Assembly: GCF_029936995.1 (NCBI RefSeq)
Contig: NZ_JAPYRE010000010.1
Location: forward strand, 1-55,837
Reading direction: 5' to 3'
Length of the DNA: 55,837 nucleotides
From: Henriciella sp.
Lineage (GTDB): Bacteria; Pseudomonadota; Alphaproteobacteria; Caulobacterales; Hyphomonadaceae
The notes below the pieces were generated by a model, which saw only the letters and a program-made list of their open reading frames with translations, was not told the origin of the DNA and did no database searches. The position numbers and the translations under genes are program-made. Shown one piece after another: positions 35,720 to 44,251 of this stretch (positions are counted from its first letter, which is position 1; each line of letters begins with the position of its first letter).

Positions 35720-36790
35720 TTAGGACTCAGACTCGCCTGCGAAGGCACCTTCTGCAATTTCAGAAGAGGCGCCCTCTGTTGTGTTCCCCTGTTCTGCATG
35801 GAGAGAAGTGGCCAGAGCTTTAGTGGCGTCACTCGCCTGGCGCAGGTGATAGGCCATCATCGCAAGGTGGTCTGCCATGAGACGGGCATTTCCGGATTGG
35901 CTGGAGACCAGAAGTGGATCAAGCGTGGCCGCGCGGCGCCAGCTTGCCTCGATCCGGTCGAGCTGGTCCATGACTGAAGGCTGGACGGCAATTTCCGGCG
36001 CTGCGGCAAGGCTTGCGCCCAGCAGCTGGCTGGCAACCTGCGCACGGGCGCGAGCCTCGAAGAAGGCTTCTATGTCCCCGTCCGATGCAGGCCAGCCATC
36101 TCGTGTGCCGATCCTTTCGCCCAGCCGTTCATAGGAAGCGTCAGCCCAGGCCGCGAAAAGGTTCAGCTCTGCAATGACATTCTCTAGCGTCGATGTGTTC
36201 GCTGCCAAGTTCCTTTCCAGCCGCCCTTCATAGCGGGCCAGTGCTTCAGCCGCAGCCATGAGCCGGGGAATTTGCTCAAGGCCCGGATCTGGCGACAGAA
36301 GCCGGGCGGCGGCAGATAGGTCCGGGTCAGCATTACCCCCGGATGTCTGGGCATTCACCGCCATAAGTCCTGAATACTGGCTAAGCGACTCCGCAATGGA
36401 TGCCTGCCAGGCCGGCAGACCCGTCAACCGGGCTTGCGGGTGCCAGGCAGAGCGGTCGGACGCCCAGCCTGGACCTTCGACCTCACGTCCGATCAGGGTC
36501 ATGGCGACACCCGTTTCAGGTGATGCCCATGGAGTCTTGGCCGAGAGGACAATCGGGTCGTCATTGATCTCATGAGATGTGATGACGAGTGCGGGATAAA
36601 TCCCAAGCAGGAGGAGAATGGCCAGAACCTGCATCGTGCGTACGGCGCGATGCCACCAAAGAGATGCGGTGTGCATAAGTGGGGACGGTTCAGCTTCGTC
36701 GAGATACTGAGCGGGCAGATTGGTGCCTATGAGCGTTACAGCGCGAGTATCTTCGCGCGGCTGGACCGGCAATTTCTCTACGTTACTCAT
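35720..36790 (-). CDS. DUF2333-like single-pass membrane protein
   Basis: A 356-aa protein. One helix at about 50-70 (VRTMQVLAILLLLGIYPALVI) precedes a large outside domain, likely periplasmic. AMTLIGREVEGPGWASDRSAWHPQARLTGLPAWQ resembles the DUF2333 family, though I rank this as moderate. No catalytic motif is visible. ATG 36790 has GGGTGA upstream; the longer frame from 36856 lacks similarity. The function is unknown. It ends 71 bases before the Nfu gene start. Confidence 0.7.
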   Translation of the reverse strand: MSNVEKLPVQPREDTRAVTLIGTNLPAQYLDEAEPSPLMHTASLWWHRAVRTMQVLAILLLLGIYPALVITSHEINDDPIVLSAKTPWASPETGVAMTLIGREVEGPGWASDRSAWHPQARLTGLPAWQASIAESLSQYSGLMAVNAQTSGGNADPDLSAAARLLSPDPGLEQIPRLMAAAEALARYEGRLERNLAANTSTLENVIAELNLFAAWADASYERLGERIGTRDGWPASDGDIEAFFEARARAQVASQLLGASLAAAPEIAVQPSVMDQLDRIEASWRRAATLDPLLVSSQSGNARLMADHLAMMAYHLRQASDATKALATSLHAEQGNTTEGASSEIAEGAFAGESES

Positions 36791-36936
36791 ACAGTCACCC
36801 GGCGGTGTTCCTTCACCCAGAGCGATGAGTGTTGCCGCCAAGACACAGGTTATCAAGTCGTTAATTCACGAAACGGCAAAAAAAGTTGCGTTGGAAAATT
36901 ATTGTGCAAGGCGTTTCGTGATCCGAATCACGGGCG

Positions 36937-37890
36937 TCAGAAGGCTCCGAGCGCTGCACCAACGACTTCTCCGGCTTCGCGAATGGCTTCGCGGGCCGGC
37001 ATCGAAACGGCTGTCAGGTTCATGAAGCCATGAACCATTCCGGAATGCTCGCGGATTGTCACTGGTACGCCGTGGGCAGCAAGCTTCGAAGCATAAGCCC
37101 GGCCTTCATCCTTGAGCGGGTCCCATCCGCACAGAACCATGTGGGCTGGCGGCAGTCCGCGAAAATCTGCATCCGGGGCAAATAATGGCGAGACGCGTGG
37201 GTCCATCCGGTCTGTGACCTGGTGGATGTAAGCATCACGGAAATAGTCGAACAGGTTTTGCGACAGGAAAAAACCTTCCTGGAAAGTGGATTTCTTCGAC
37301 CGGATATCGATGAACTGGACAAGCGGATAGAGCAGGAGCTGAAAGGCAGGAGCGGGCCCATCGGTACGGTTCATCTCCTGCGCAAGGAAAGCCGAGAGGT
37401 TACCCCCCGCGCTATCACCTGCAACGCAAAGCCGGTCAGGGTCCATCTTGAGAAGGTCGGTTCGCTGGGTCGCCCATTCCCAGACGGCAATGGCATCTTC
37501 ATGTGCGGCCGGAAAGGGGTGTTCGGGGGCAAGCCGGTAGTCGACTGACAGGACGCGGCAGCGCGATGCAGACGCCAGGCGCCGGCAGATCATGTCGTGG
37601 CTGTCGAGGTCGCCAAGGACAAAGCCGCCGCCATGAAAGAAGATGATGCCGGGCCCCGGCCCGATACCAGCGCCAAGAGGGGTATAGAGGCGTGCTTTCA
37701 GTGCAGTCTCGGCACCATCGACGGGCAGGGTCGAAATCTCAGCCAGCTCGGGGGCATCACGTTCTACTGAGCGGCTTGCACGGTAAAAGCTGTGGCGCAG
37801 GCGATCAGTCGACTGTTTCCAGTCGAGTCCATTAAAGTCCGGGAGCTTGAAACGCTCCAGAAAAGTCCTGATTGCTTCGTCGATTGCCAT
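36937..37890 (-). CDS. Alpha/beta hydrolase of the HSL family (acetyl esterase-like)
   Basis: A 317-aa esterase with the oxyanion motif FFHGGGFVLGDLDSHD, the nucleophile elbow CVAGDSAGGNL (Ser), the acid near DPLKDEGRAYA, and the His in EHSGMVHGFMN. These are the HSL-family landmarks. The substrate is probably a short-chain ester. A small CGTGAT/ATCACG hairpin follows the stop. Neighbours give no further hint. Confidence 0.9.
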   Translation of the reverse strand: MAIDEAIRTFLERFKLPDFNGLDWKQSTDRLRHSFYRASRSVERDAPELAEISTLPVDGAETALKARLYTPLGAGIGPGPGIIFFHGGGFVLGDLDSHDMICRRLASASRCRVLSVDYRLAPEHPFPAAHEDAIAVWEWATQRTDLLKMDPDRLCVAGDSAGGNLSAFLAQEMNRTDGPAPAFQLLLYPLVQFIDIRSKKSTFQEGFFLSQNLFDYFRDAYIHQVTDRMDPRVSPLFAPDADFRGLPPAHMVLCGWDPLKDEGRAYASKLAAHGVPVTIREHSGMVHGFMNLTAVSMPAREAIREAGEVVGAALGAF

Positions 37891-37955
37891 CAGCCCAACC
37901 TATATCCAGAAAATCAGGATCGTAAGGCGTTTGATCGGCAAAATTGCGGCAGCAA

Positions 37956-38864
37956 TCAACTCGTCTGAAGCTGGTACAGGTACCACCGCCATGCACCGCT
38001 CTCCAGGAGGCGCATCATGGTGGCCCAGAGGCGGCCTTTCGTGACATCAGGCAGCCTGTCCACTTTCGTGATAATATCCACGCCGAGTACGCAGAAGTCC
38101 GTTTCGGAAAAGGCGGCGTCCATCTGTGTCCGGCGCTTGCCTTCTGTCGTCAGTAACCGGCTGAGCCTCATGTCTGTCATCAGTGACAGGCCGAGCTGTT
38201 GCAGGGAGGCCTGGTCGGGAGCGGCGATCCCGCTGTGCAGGACCGGATCCTTCCGGGCGTCGCGAACGGCATTCATGAGCAGTGTCTCGGTGGTGGCGGC
38301 AAAGTTGTAGAGGGGTGTGCCATGCTCCAGGTGCTCAAAGACGACTTCATAGAACTCCTGCTTTGGTAGGCTGGCATAGGCCAGCAGGTCATCTCCCATG
38401 CAGTAAGGCGCGCCTGAGGCTGATAGTCTTTCAAGACCGTTCCTGACGTGGTCGAGAAGGGCATTGAAGTGTTCGGTATCCGCACGGCTTAGCCGGTCGA
38501 GATTGTCCCGGATATCTTCAGCCCCGGCATGCAGTAGGACTAATCCAAGTCGAGCATGGCTCCTGCCTGTTCTGGCGTGCGAGATTTCCGTTTCCAGGTC
38601 GGCGGCTCTGGCCGGAAATGTATCGCTATAGGCTTCGATAAAGGCCTGCGTAGGCGCGTCATCGAATACGGCTTCCAGCTCCTCCTGGCCGGCTGAAAGT
38701 CCCTGCGTCCTGTCCACCTCACTCGTGCCTTGTCCGGTGACGTCCGGCATGAAGACCAGCGCGAAGAAAACGGCTGTTGTAATGCAGGTTGCCACCAGGG
38801 CGAGACCAAGCCCGTTCGATGGTTTCCTGCGATGCTCCTGCATGTCAGGCATGGCCCGGCTCAT
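37956..38864 (-). CDS. Membrane-anchored protein of unknown function
   Basis: A 302-aa protein I do not recognise. A basic start (MQEHRRK) is followed by one hydrophobic segment (GLALVATCITTAVFFALVF, about 19-37), then a helical soluble part of some 260 residues likely outside the membrane. Three cysteines lie in the soluble part, and no catalytic pattern shows. It runs into the same direction as the acyl-CoA ligase gene 57 bases upstream and could be its operon partner. The start could also be the Met at 38843. Confidence 0.55.
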   Translation of the reverse strand: MSRAMPDMQEHRRKPSNGLGLALVATCITTAVFFALVFMPDVTGQGTSEVDRTQGLSAGQEELEAVFDDAPTQAFIEAYSDTFPARAADLETEISHARTGRSHARLGLVLLHAGAEDIRDNLDRLSRADTEHFNALLDHVRNGLERLSASGAPYCMGDDLLAYASLPKQEFYEVVFEHLEHGTPLYNFAATTETLLMNAVRDARKDPVLHSGIAAPDQASLQQLGLSLMTDMRLSRLLTTEGKRRTQMDAAFSETDFCVLGVDIITKVDRLPDVTKGRLWATMMRLLESGAWRWYLYQLQTS

Positions 38865-38921
38865 TCGCTATTGTCTGTCAAAGACTTAGCATGGGCTGGA
38901 CCATAATCATAAGAGCCTTGT

Positions 38922-40778
38922 TCAGGTTTCCACGACACCTTGTCCCGGGGCTTCGGTGAAAAGACTCCTGACCAGGTCGTCACGCCGGTCGCTGACGGCG
39001 CGCTGGTTGACGTAGCCCTTGTCCGTGATTTCCCCGGCATCGATGGAAGGCGGTTCCGTCATCACAAGGAAGCGTTTTATTCGACGCGAAGAACCTTTTT
39101 CCTTCGCATTGTAGGCTGCGACTTTTTCCTTCAGTTCGCCTGTCAGGCGGATGAAGGCTTTCTGCATGTCGCCGCCAGCTTCTTGCACATAGGATTCGAA
39201 TGTAGCCTGTGCAGGCCAGAACATTGCGGCTGCAAAATCCTTGTCCTGCCCGACGAGCACGGCATCGAAGACCAGCGGCGAGCAGGCCGCTACAAGGTCC
39301 GGCCGCAGCGTACCGACACTGACCCATGTGCCGCTGGAAAGCTTGAAGTCCTCACCGACACGGCCATCAAAGATGATGCCCTTGTTGGGATCATCTTCAT
39401 CAACCATGCGTGCAGCGTCCCCGAGCTTGTAATAGCCTTCCTCGTCGAAGGCCTCGGCATTCTTTTCCGGCAGGTTGTGATAGCCATCCATGACGCTCGG
39501 GCCTTTTACGCGGACTTCGAGCTTCGCCCCGACGGGTACCAGTTTCAGCGTCATGCCCGGCAAAGGCAGGCCGATCAGGCCGACACGCTCGACCTCCCAG
39601 TGAACCACTGTGATACCTTGCGTCTCGGTCGCGCCATACATCGTGACGATCGGAATGCGCTTGCCGGTCGCCTTGATGGCAAGGTTCTGCAAGCGATCAT
39701 AGAGGTCGTCAGAAAGCGTGGCACCGCCATAGCCGATTGATTTCATATTCTTGAAGAAGGCGTGCAGCAGTTCGTCATCCTTTTCCATCGCGTCAGCCAG
39801 CATGGAAAGTGCGATGGGGGCGGTACCGAACGTCGTCGGGCTGACTTCCCGGATATTACGGATCGTCTCTGCGAACAGTTGCGGTGTCGGCTTGCCGCCA
39901 TCAATCCAGAAGGTTGCCCCGTTCCAGAGGGCCCCGTTGAAGTTCACGTTTGAGCCGGAAATGTGATTCCATGGCAGCCAGTCGAGCACTTGCGGGATTT
40001 CGTCCGGATCATGGTCCGGATCACGGCCGTCATCCCGCAGGCCCTCCTGCCCGCCGATCATCGAACACATAGCCCCTTGCGTGGTCGGGACAGGCTTTGG
40101 CATGCCGGTGGAGCCTGAGGTGAAGAGATATTTCGCGACCGTGTCGTCGTTCAGGGTCGACATGGCCTTGCTGACCGCGTCGGTAGGCTCGGTCTGTGTC
40201 ATCGTGTCGAAGGCGCGCACCTCATTGGTCGCGCCGTCCTTGGCGATGACCGTACAGCCATGATCGCCAAGGGCTTCAAGCGCCGGTTTGAAGGTGTCCA
40301 GCTCCTGAACGAAGATGACTTTCGGGCTGACCGTATCGAAGCAATGCTTCAGCTTGCCGAAGTCATGCGACATGGTGGAATAGGGCACTGAAATCGGGGC
40401 AGCAGGTGCGCCGATTTTCTGTGCGGCAATGATAACCAGCGCGCTCTCGATCGTGTTGCCTGAAAGGATCATGACAGGCGAGGCCGGTCCGGCACCCATG
40501 TCGAGAAATGACTGGGCGAGGGCATCTGTCTGCGCCTTGCCTTCTGCGTATGTCAGCATGCGCCAGGCATCTGTCTCTGGATCGCGCTGCTTCAGCCATG
40601 GGCGGTCAGGGTGCTCGGCCGCACGCTCATCAAGGCAGTGGGGGATTGTCTTCGGCCGGTCTCCCGGCCCCTGGCGTGGAGTCAGATAGATCGTGCCATC
40701 GGGCTTGCGGACCATTTCAATGTCCGGCTCTTTCTGCGGCAAGGGGCGAAAGGGCGGAAGCGCCTGTCCGTCAGCCAT
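38922..40778 (-). CDS. AMP-forming acyl-CoA synthetase, feruloyl-CoA synthase-like
   Basis: A 618-aa ligase. The P-loop-like YLFTSGSTGMPKPVP, the substrate-side MYGATETQG, and the C-terminal IFDGRVGEDFKL with the following hinge show the acyl-adenylate family. Its length and the IPIVTMYGATETQ and YHNLPEKNAEAFDEEGYYKLGD segments fit the feruloyl-CoA synthase subgroup. It may activate an aromatic or fatty acid. ATG 40778 follows GGGAGAG. No enoyl-CoA hydratase/aldolase for ferulate catabolism is near, so the substrate is open. Confidence 0.82.
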   Translation of the reverse strand: MADGQALPPFRPLPQKEPDIEMVRKPDGTIYLTPRQGPGDRPKTIPHCLDERAAEHPDRPWLKQRDPETDAWRMLTYAEGKAQTDALAQSFLDMGAGPASPVMILSGNTIESALVIIAAQKIGAPAAPISVPYSTMSHDFGKLKHCFDTVSPKVIFVQELDTFKPALEALGDHGCTVIAKDGATNEVRAFDTMTQTEPTDAVSKAMSTLNDDTVAKYLFTSGSTGMPKPVPTTQGAMCSMIGGQEGLRDDGRDPDHDPDEIPQVLDWLPWNHISGSNVNFNGALWNGATFWIDGGKPTPQLFAETIRNIREVSPTTFGTAPIALSMLADAMEKDDELLHAFFKNMKSIGYGGATLSDDLYDRLQNLAIKATGKRIPIVTMYGATETQGITVVHWEVERVGLIGLPLPGMTLKLVPVGAKLEVRVKGPSVMDGYHNLPEKNAEAFDEEGYYKLGDAARMVDEDDPNKGIIFDGRVGEDFKLSSGTWVSVGTLRPDLVAACSPLVFDAVLVGQDKDFAAAMFWPAQATFESYVQEAGGDMQKAFIRLTGELKEKVAAYNAKEKGSSRRIKRFLVMTEPPSIDAGEITDKGYVNQRAVSDRRDDLVRSLFTEAPGQGVVET

Positions 40779-40897
40779 TGGTCTCTCCCTCTGGATTTTC
40801 TCGTTGGCCGGGATTTTACCCACTCCCCAACCGAATCCAAGCGAAACAGGAAGTTGACTTTGCGTTAGCCGGGGCATGCCCTATCGGAAATGATAGG

Positions 40898-41635
40898 TCA
40901 CATGGAATTGAGCCGGTAGGCTGAAATCTGGGTGTGCAGCCGTTGCGCCTTTTCTGCCATCCTGCTGAGGTCGGCAGGTAGTTCAGGCGAACCGGACCGG
41001 GGGGCGCCAAACCCCGTTGATTGCCACACCGCGTCATACCAGTGCGGGGCCCATACCCCATCCTCGGGTTTCGGTCCGGCCTCCCAGGAGAGCATGTCAT
41101 CCGTATAAGGAATGCCGAGTGCGCTGCAAAGTGTTTCCAGCATGCCGGGCGGATCGGCGAGAAGGTCGTCGGAATCAATGACGGGCGGTGCCTGACCGGT
41201 CATCTGGCAGACCCGGTCGAACAGTTCTGCCTGCTGTGGCACGCCGATCGCTTCCAGACTGACCTCCTCCATCTTTCTGGCATAGGAGGCGAGCACGCGG
41301 GCCGGATCACGAATAAGGAAGGCGTTCCGGACTTTGCCCATCCAGTCGCGGGGAAGGGCATGCGCCATGTGATGCGTCATGTGTTTCTGGTAGAATACAG
41401 GCTTATCGTCCGGCACAGGCCCAAGCAGCTGGCGGGCCACGTCCCTGCCATCAGTCGATTGGGCAGCAAGAATGGCATCCTGCATGGGATGGACGGTCCC
41501 TGTCGCGCTCAGATAGGCTGCATAGAAAGGCTCATCCACGCAGGCAGTGTCGGTCCGCGCGCCAAAGCTTCGCATCATCGTGGTCGACAGGTTGCGCGGG
41601 CCTGACCACATGGCGATACGGGCCGGCTCACTCAT
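40898..41635 (-). CDS. Sulfotransferase-like P-loop protein
   Basis: A 245-aa protein. MWSGPRNLSTTMMRSFGAR (residues 8-26) is a 5'-PAPS-binding-type loop, followed by DEPFYAAYL and a downstream FLIRDPARVLASYARK, the 3'-phosphate site pattern of sulfotransferases. The acceptor is unknown. ATG 41635 overlaps the natural stop of the aminotransferase frame (ATGA), showing coupling. I recall plant proteins with this same domain fused to a class-IV aminotransferase. A CCTATC/GATAGG hairpin (40880-40897) follows the stop. Confidence 0.82.
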   Translation of the reverse strand: MSEPARIAMWSGPRNLSTTMMRSFGARTDTACVDEPFYAAYLSATGTVHPMQDAILAAQSTDGRDVARQLLGPVPDDKPVFYQKHMTHHMAHALPRDWMGKVRNAFLIRDPARVLASYARKMEEVSLEAIGVPQQAELFDRVCQMTGQAPPVIDSDDLLADPPGMLETLCSALGIPYTDDMLSWEAGPKPEDGVWAPHWYDAVWQSTGFGAPRSGSPELPADLSRMAEKAQRLHTQISAYRLNSM

Positions 41636-41645
41636 GTGATCGGTG

Positions 41646-42557
41646 TCAGGCTTCGCGAGACGAGCTGCTGATAGAGCGCTGTGATCTTCTGGGCCATCGG
41701 CCCCCGACCTGCTCGATCGTCCGTCCATCGACTTCGCGTACAGGTGTGACGCCGGCGAACGTACCTGTCACGAAGGCTTCATCGGCAGAATAAACGTCGA
41801 ACAGGGAAAACCGCTTCTCCCGGACCGGGATGCCGGCCTCCTGGCAGACCCGTATAATGTTTCCGCGCGTTATCCCGCCAAGGCAATAGTCTGGCGGGGA
41901 CGTCCAGACCTCGCCATCGCGCACGATGAAGAAGTGCGTCGAATTGCATGTTGCCACGAAACCGTCCGCATCGAGCATCAGCCCCTCATCGGCGCCGGCC
42001 TTGTCGGCCTGGATGCAGGCGAGAATACAGTTCAGCTTGGAGTGTGAGTTGAGCTTCTGGTCCTGCTCGGCCGGGCCTGTGCGACGCACGTGCACCGTGA
42101 ACAGCGACAGGCCCTTCTCGACCACTTCTGGAACGGGCGACTTGTATTCCGGTATGATGACCACGGTCGGCTTGGTGATCGTGAAGCGCGGGCCCTGATA
42201 GGGAGTTTTCTTGATCCCGCGTGTGACCATGAGGCGGACATGAACCCCGTCCGTCATCTCCTGCGTTTTCAGACACTCAAACAGGCGCTTTGTGAGCTCT
42301 GTTTTCGTGAGGCCGATGTCCATGTCGATGGTCTTTGCGCCGGCGTAAAGCCGTTTCAGGTGCACATCGAGAAAGGCGACGCCACCATCCTTGACACGAA
42401 GGCCTTCCCAGACGCCATCGCCCAGCAGGTACCCGCTGTCAAAAACTGAAACGGTCGCTTCGTCGCGATGCTTCAGTTCGCCATTGATGGAGACGAGCAC
42501 GTCTGCATTGCGTGGATCGTAGACAAAGTCGTGGACGCCGTGGGGTTCATCTTCCAT
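41646..42557 (-). CDS. Class-IV PLP aminotransferase (BCAT/DAAT-like), C-terminal frameshift
   Basis: A 303-aa fold-type IV aminotransferase. SVFDSGYLLGDGVWEGLRV, the PLP lysine in NSHSKLNCILACIQA, and ITRGNIIRVCQEAGI and TGTFAGVTPVREVDGRTI are intact. After DGRTIEQVG the frame runs into an unrelated Arg/Ser-rich tail ending at 41646. Another frame, -1 at the run of five G (plus-strand C at 41701-41705), gives GPMAQKITALYQQL, a normal family ending, and stops at 41632, overlapping the sulfotransferase ATG. So one base has probably been lost, by mutation or sequencing error. The function is unknown and not necessarily branched-chain. Confidence 0.85.
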   Translation of the reverse strand: MEDEPHGVHDFVYDPRNADVLVSINGELKHRDEATVSVFDSGYLLGDGVWEGLRVKDGGVAFLDVHLKRLYAGAKTIDMDIGLTKTELTKRLFECLKTQEMTDGVHVRLMVTRGIKKTPYQGPRFTITKPTVVIIPEYKSPVPEVVEKGLSLFTVHVRRTGPAEQDQKLNSHSKLNCILACIQADKAGADEGLMLDADGFVATCNSTHFFIVRDGEVWTSPPDYCLGGITRGNIIRVCQEAGIPVREKRFSLFDVYSADEAFVTGTFAGVTPVREVDGRTIEQVGGRWPRRSQRSISSSSREA

Positions 42558-42563
42558 GATGGA

Positions 42564-44132
42564 TCAACCCACCCGGCGCTCGACGCCGTCCCAGTAGGGT
42601 TCGCGCAGGTCCTTGCGCAGGATCTTGCCAGACGGATTGCGGGGCAGTCCCTCAATGAAGTCGACGGACTTCGGGCACTTGTAGCCGGCGATCTTCTTCT
42701 TCGTCCAGGAGATGATGGCCTCTGCATCTGCTTCAGCGCCTTCTTTCAGGACGATGATCGCCTTGACGGCTTCACCCCATTTTTCGTCCGGAATACCGAT
42801 CACGGCGACATCGGCAACATCCGGATGGCTGAACAGGGCGTTCTCGACCTCCGCCGGATAGACGTTTTCACCGCCCGAGACGATCATGTCCTTGATCCGG
42901 TCATGAATGAAGAGAAAGCCGTCCTCGTCGAAATACCCAGCATCACCCGTATGGAAGAAACCGCCACGTAGCGCTTCCTCTGTGGCCTCTTCCCGGTTCC
43001 AGTAGCCTTTCATGACATAGTCGCCCCTGATGACGATCTCGCCGACTTCGCCTTGCGGCACCGGATTGTCTTGCGGGTCGACTACACGCACGACCGACCC
43101 CGGATAGGGCACGCCGCAGGAACGCAGTTTGTCCCAGGAAGGATCGTGGGCTTCAGGTGGCAGGTAAGTGCCGAGCCCGACTGTTTCTGTCAGCCCGTAG
43201 AGCTGGGTGAACTTGGCTCCGAAGAGATCGACCGCGCGCTTCAGAAGATCTTCGGCGATCGGCGAGGCGCCATAGGAGATTGTCTTCAGGGAGGAGAAAT
43301 CCCGGTCATCGACGCCCGGATACTGGCTCAGCATCAGGATCACAGCCGGAACCCAGAAGGCGTGATTGATATTGTGCTCCTCAACCAGATCCAGAATTAC
43401 CTTCGGATCGATTTCGCGCAGGACAACGGTCTTGGCGCCCTGGGCTGTGGCAAGCACACCGATATTGCACCCGGCCACGTGGAAAAGCGGCATGGCATTC
43501 ATCACTGCGTCGCCTTCATCATAGGCGGCCCAGTCGAGCTTCGAGGCTTCTTCGAACACGGCGTTATAGTTTGCGTTGGTTAGCATCACGCCCTTGGGCA
43601 GGCCGGTCGTGCCGGACGTATAGAGCTGGATGACATCATCATTGCCTTGCGGGACAATGCCGGGTGCATCCGCATTCTGCGAGTCACGCCATTCGCGGAA
43701 ATCCGGCCATTCGGCATGGCCGCCATCTATCGCGATGATCTTTTTCAGTTCAGGGCATTCCCCGGCAATCTCCTGAGCGGCCTCGTAGAAATCCGCCGAA
43801 ACAAAGAGGACCTTTGCGCCGCTGTCGGACAGGATGAACTGCATTTCCGGTGGTGCGAGGCGGTTGTTGATGCCTGTCATGGCCGAGCGGGATTTCGCGC
43901 ATCCGAACAGCATCTCGTAATAGACGGCCATGTTCTTGCCGAGATAGGCGACTCTGTCGCCGGGCTTCACGCCGAGAGCAACAAGGCCGTTGGCAATCTG
44001 GTTGGCGCGGGTGTCCAGCTGGGCGAATGTCGTGGTCTCGCCTTCAAACCAGAACGCATCCTGTTCAGGAATTTTTTGCGCCTGGACGCGCGGAATGTCG
44101 GCGAGGTGCGGCATGGCGACGGGATCGAGCAT
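42564..44132 (-). CDS. AMP-forming acyl-CoA synthetase
   Basis: A 522-aa fatty-acyl-CoA ligase: IQLYTSGTTGLPKGVMLTN (phosphate loop), QLYGLTETVGLGTYLPPE, GDYVMKGYWN and FLFIHDRIKDMIVSGGENVYPAEVE (C-terminal domain), then the catalytic Lys in NPSGKILRKDLRE. It has a typical length. ATG 44132 follows GAGGAAG. It ends six bases before the aminotransferase ATG, so the ligase, aminotransferase and sulfotransferase-like genes form one unit. The second ligase at 38922 follows after 119 bases. Confidence 0.93.
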   Translation of the reverse strand: MLDPVAMPHLADIPRVQAQKIPEQDAFWFEGETTTFAQLDTRANQIANGLVALGVKPGDRVAYLGKNMAVYYEMLFGCAKSRSAMTGINNRLAPPEMQFILSDSGAKVLFVSADFYEAAQEIAGECPELKKIIAIDGGHAEWPDFREWRDSQNADAPGIVPQGNDDVIQLYTSGTTGLPKGVMLTNANYNAVFEEASKLDWAAYDEGDAVMNAMPLFHVAGCNIGVLATAQGAKTVVLREIDPKVILDLVEEHNINHAFWVPAVILMLSQYPGVDDRDFSSLKTISYGASPIAEDLLKRAVDLFGAKFTQLYGLTETVGLGTYLPPEAHDPSWDKLRSCGVPYPGSVVRVVDPQDNPVPQGEVGEIVIRGDYVMKGYWNREEATEEALRGGFFHTGDAGYFDEDGFLFIHDRIKDMIVSGGENVYPAEVENALFSHPDVADVAVIGIPDEKWGEAVKAIIVLKEGAEADAEAIISWTKKKIAGYKCPKSVDFIEGLPRNPSGKILRKDLREPYWDGVERRVG

Positions 44133-44251
44133 GATCTGGGCTTCCTCTTGTGCTTCTGTGTATATGCTGTACCGCATGAAGGCGTTTTCAACGCGCGAAG
44201 CAAGCCCTCGAAGCTGATAGGGCGGTAACAGAAAAGGGGCTGAACACGATC

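Noticed and set aside
36868..36920. CACGAAAC/GTTTCGTG inverted repeat
   Set aside because: Eight-base arms lie 37 bases apart between two genes. This is too weak to call a functional site; the inner CGTGAT/ATCACG hairpin is equally weak as a terminator.
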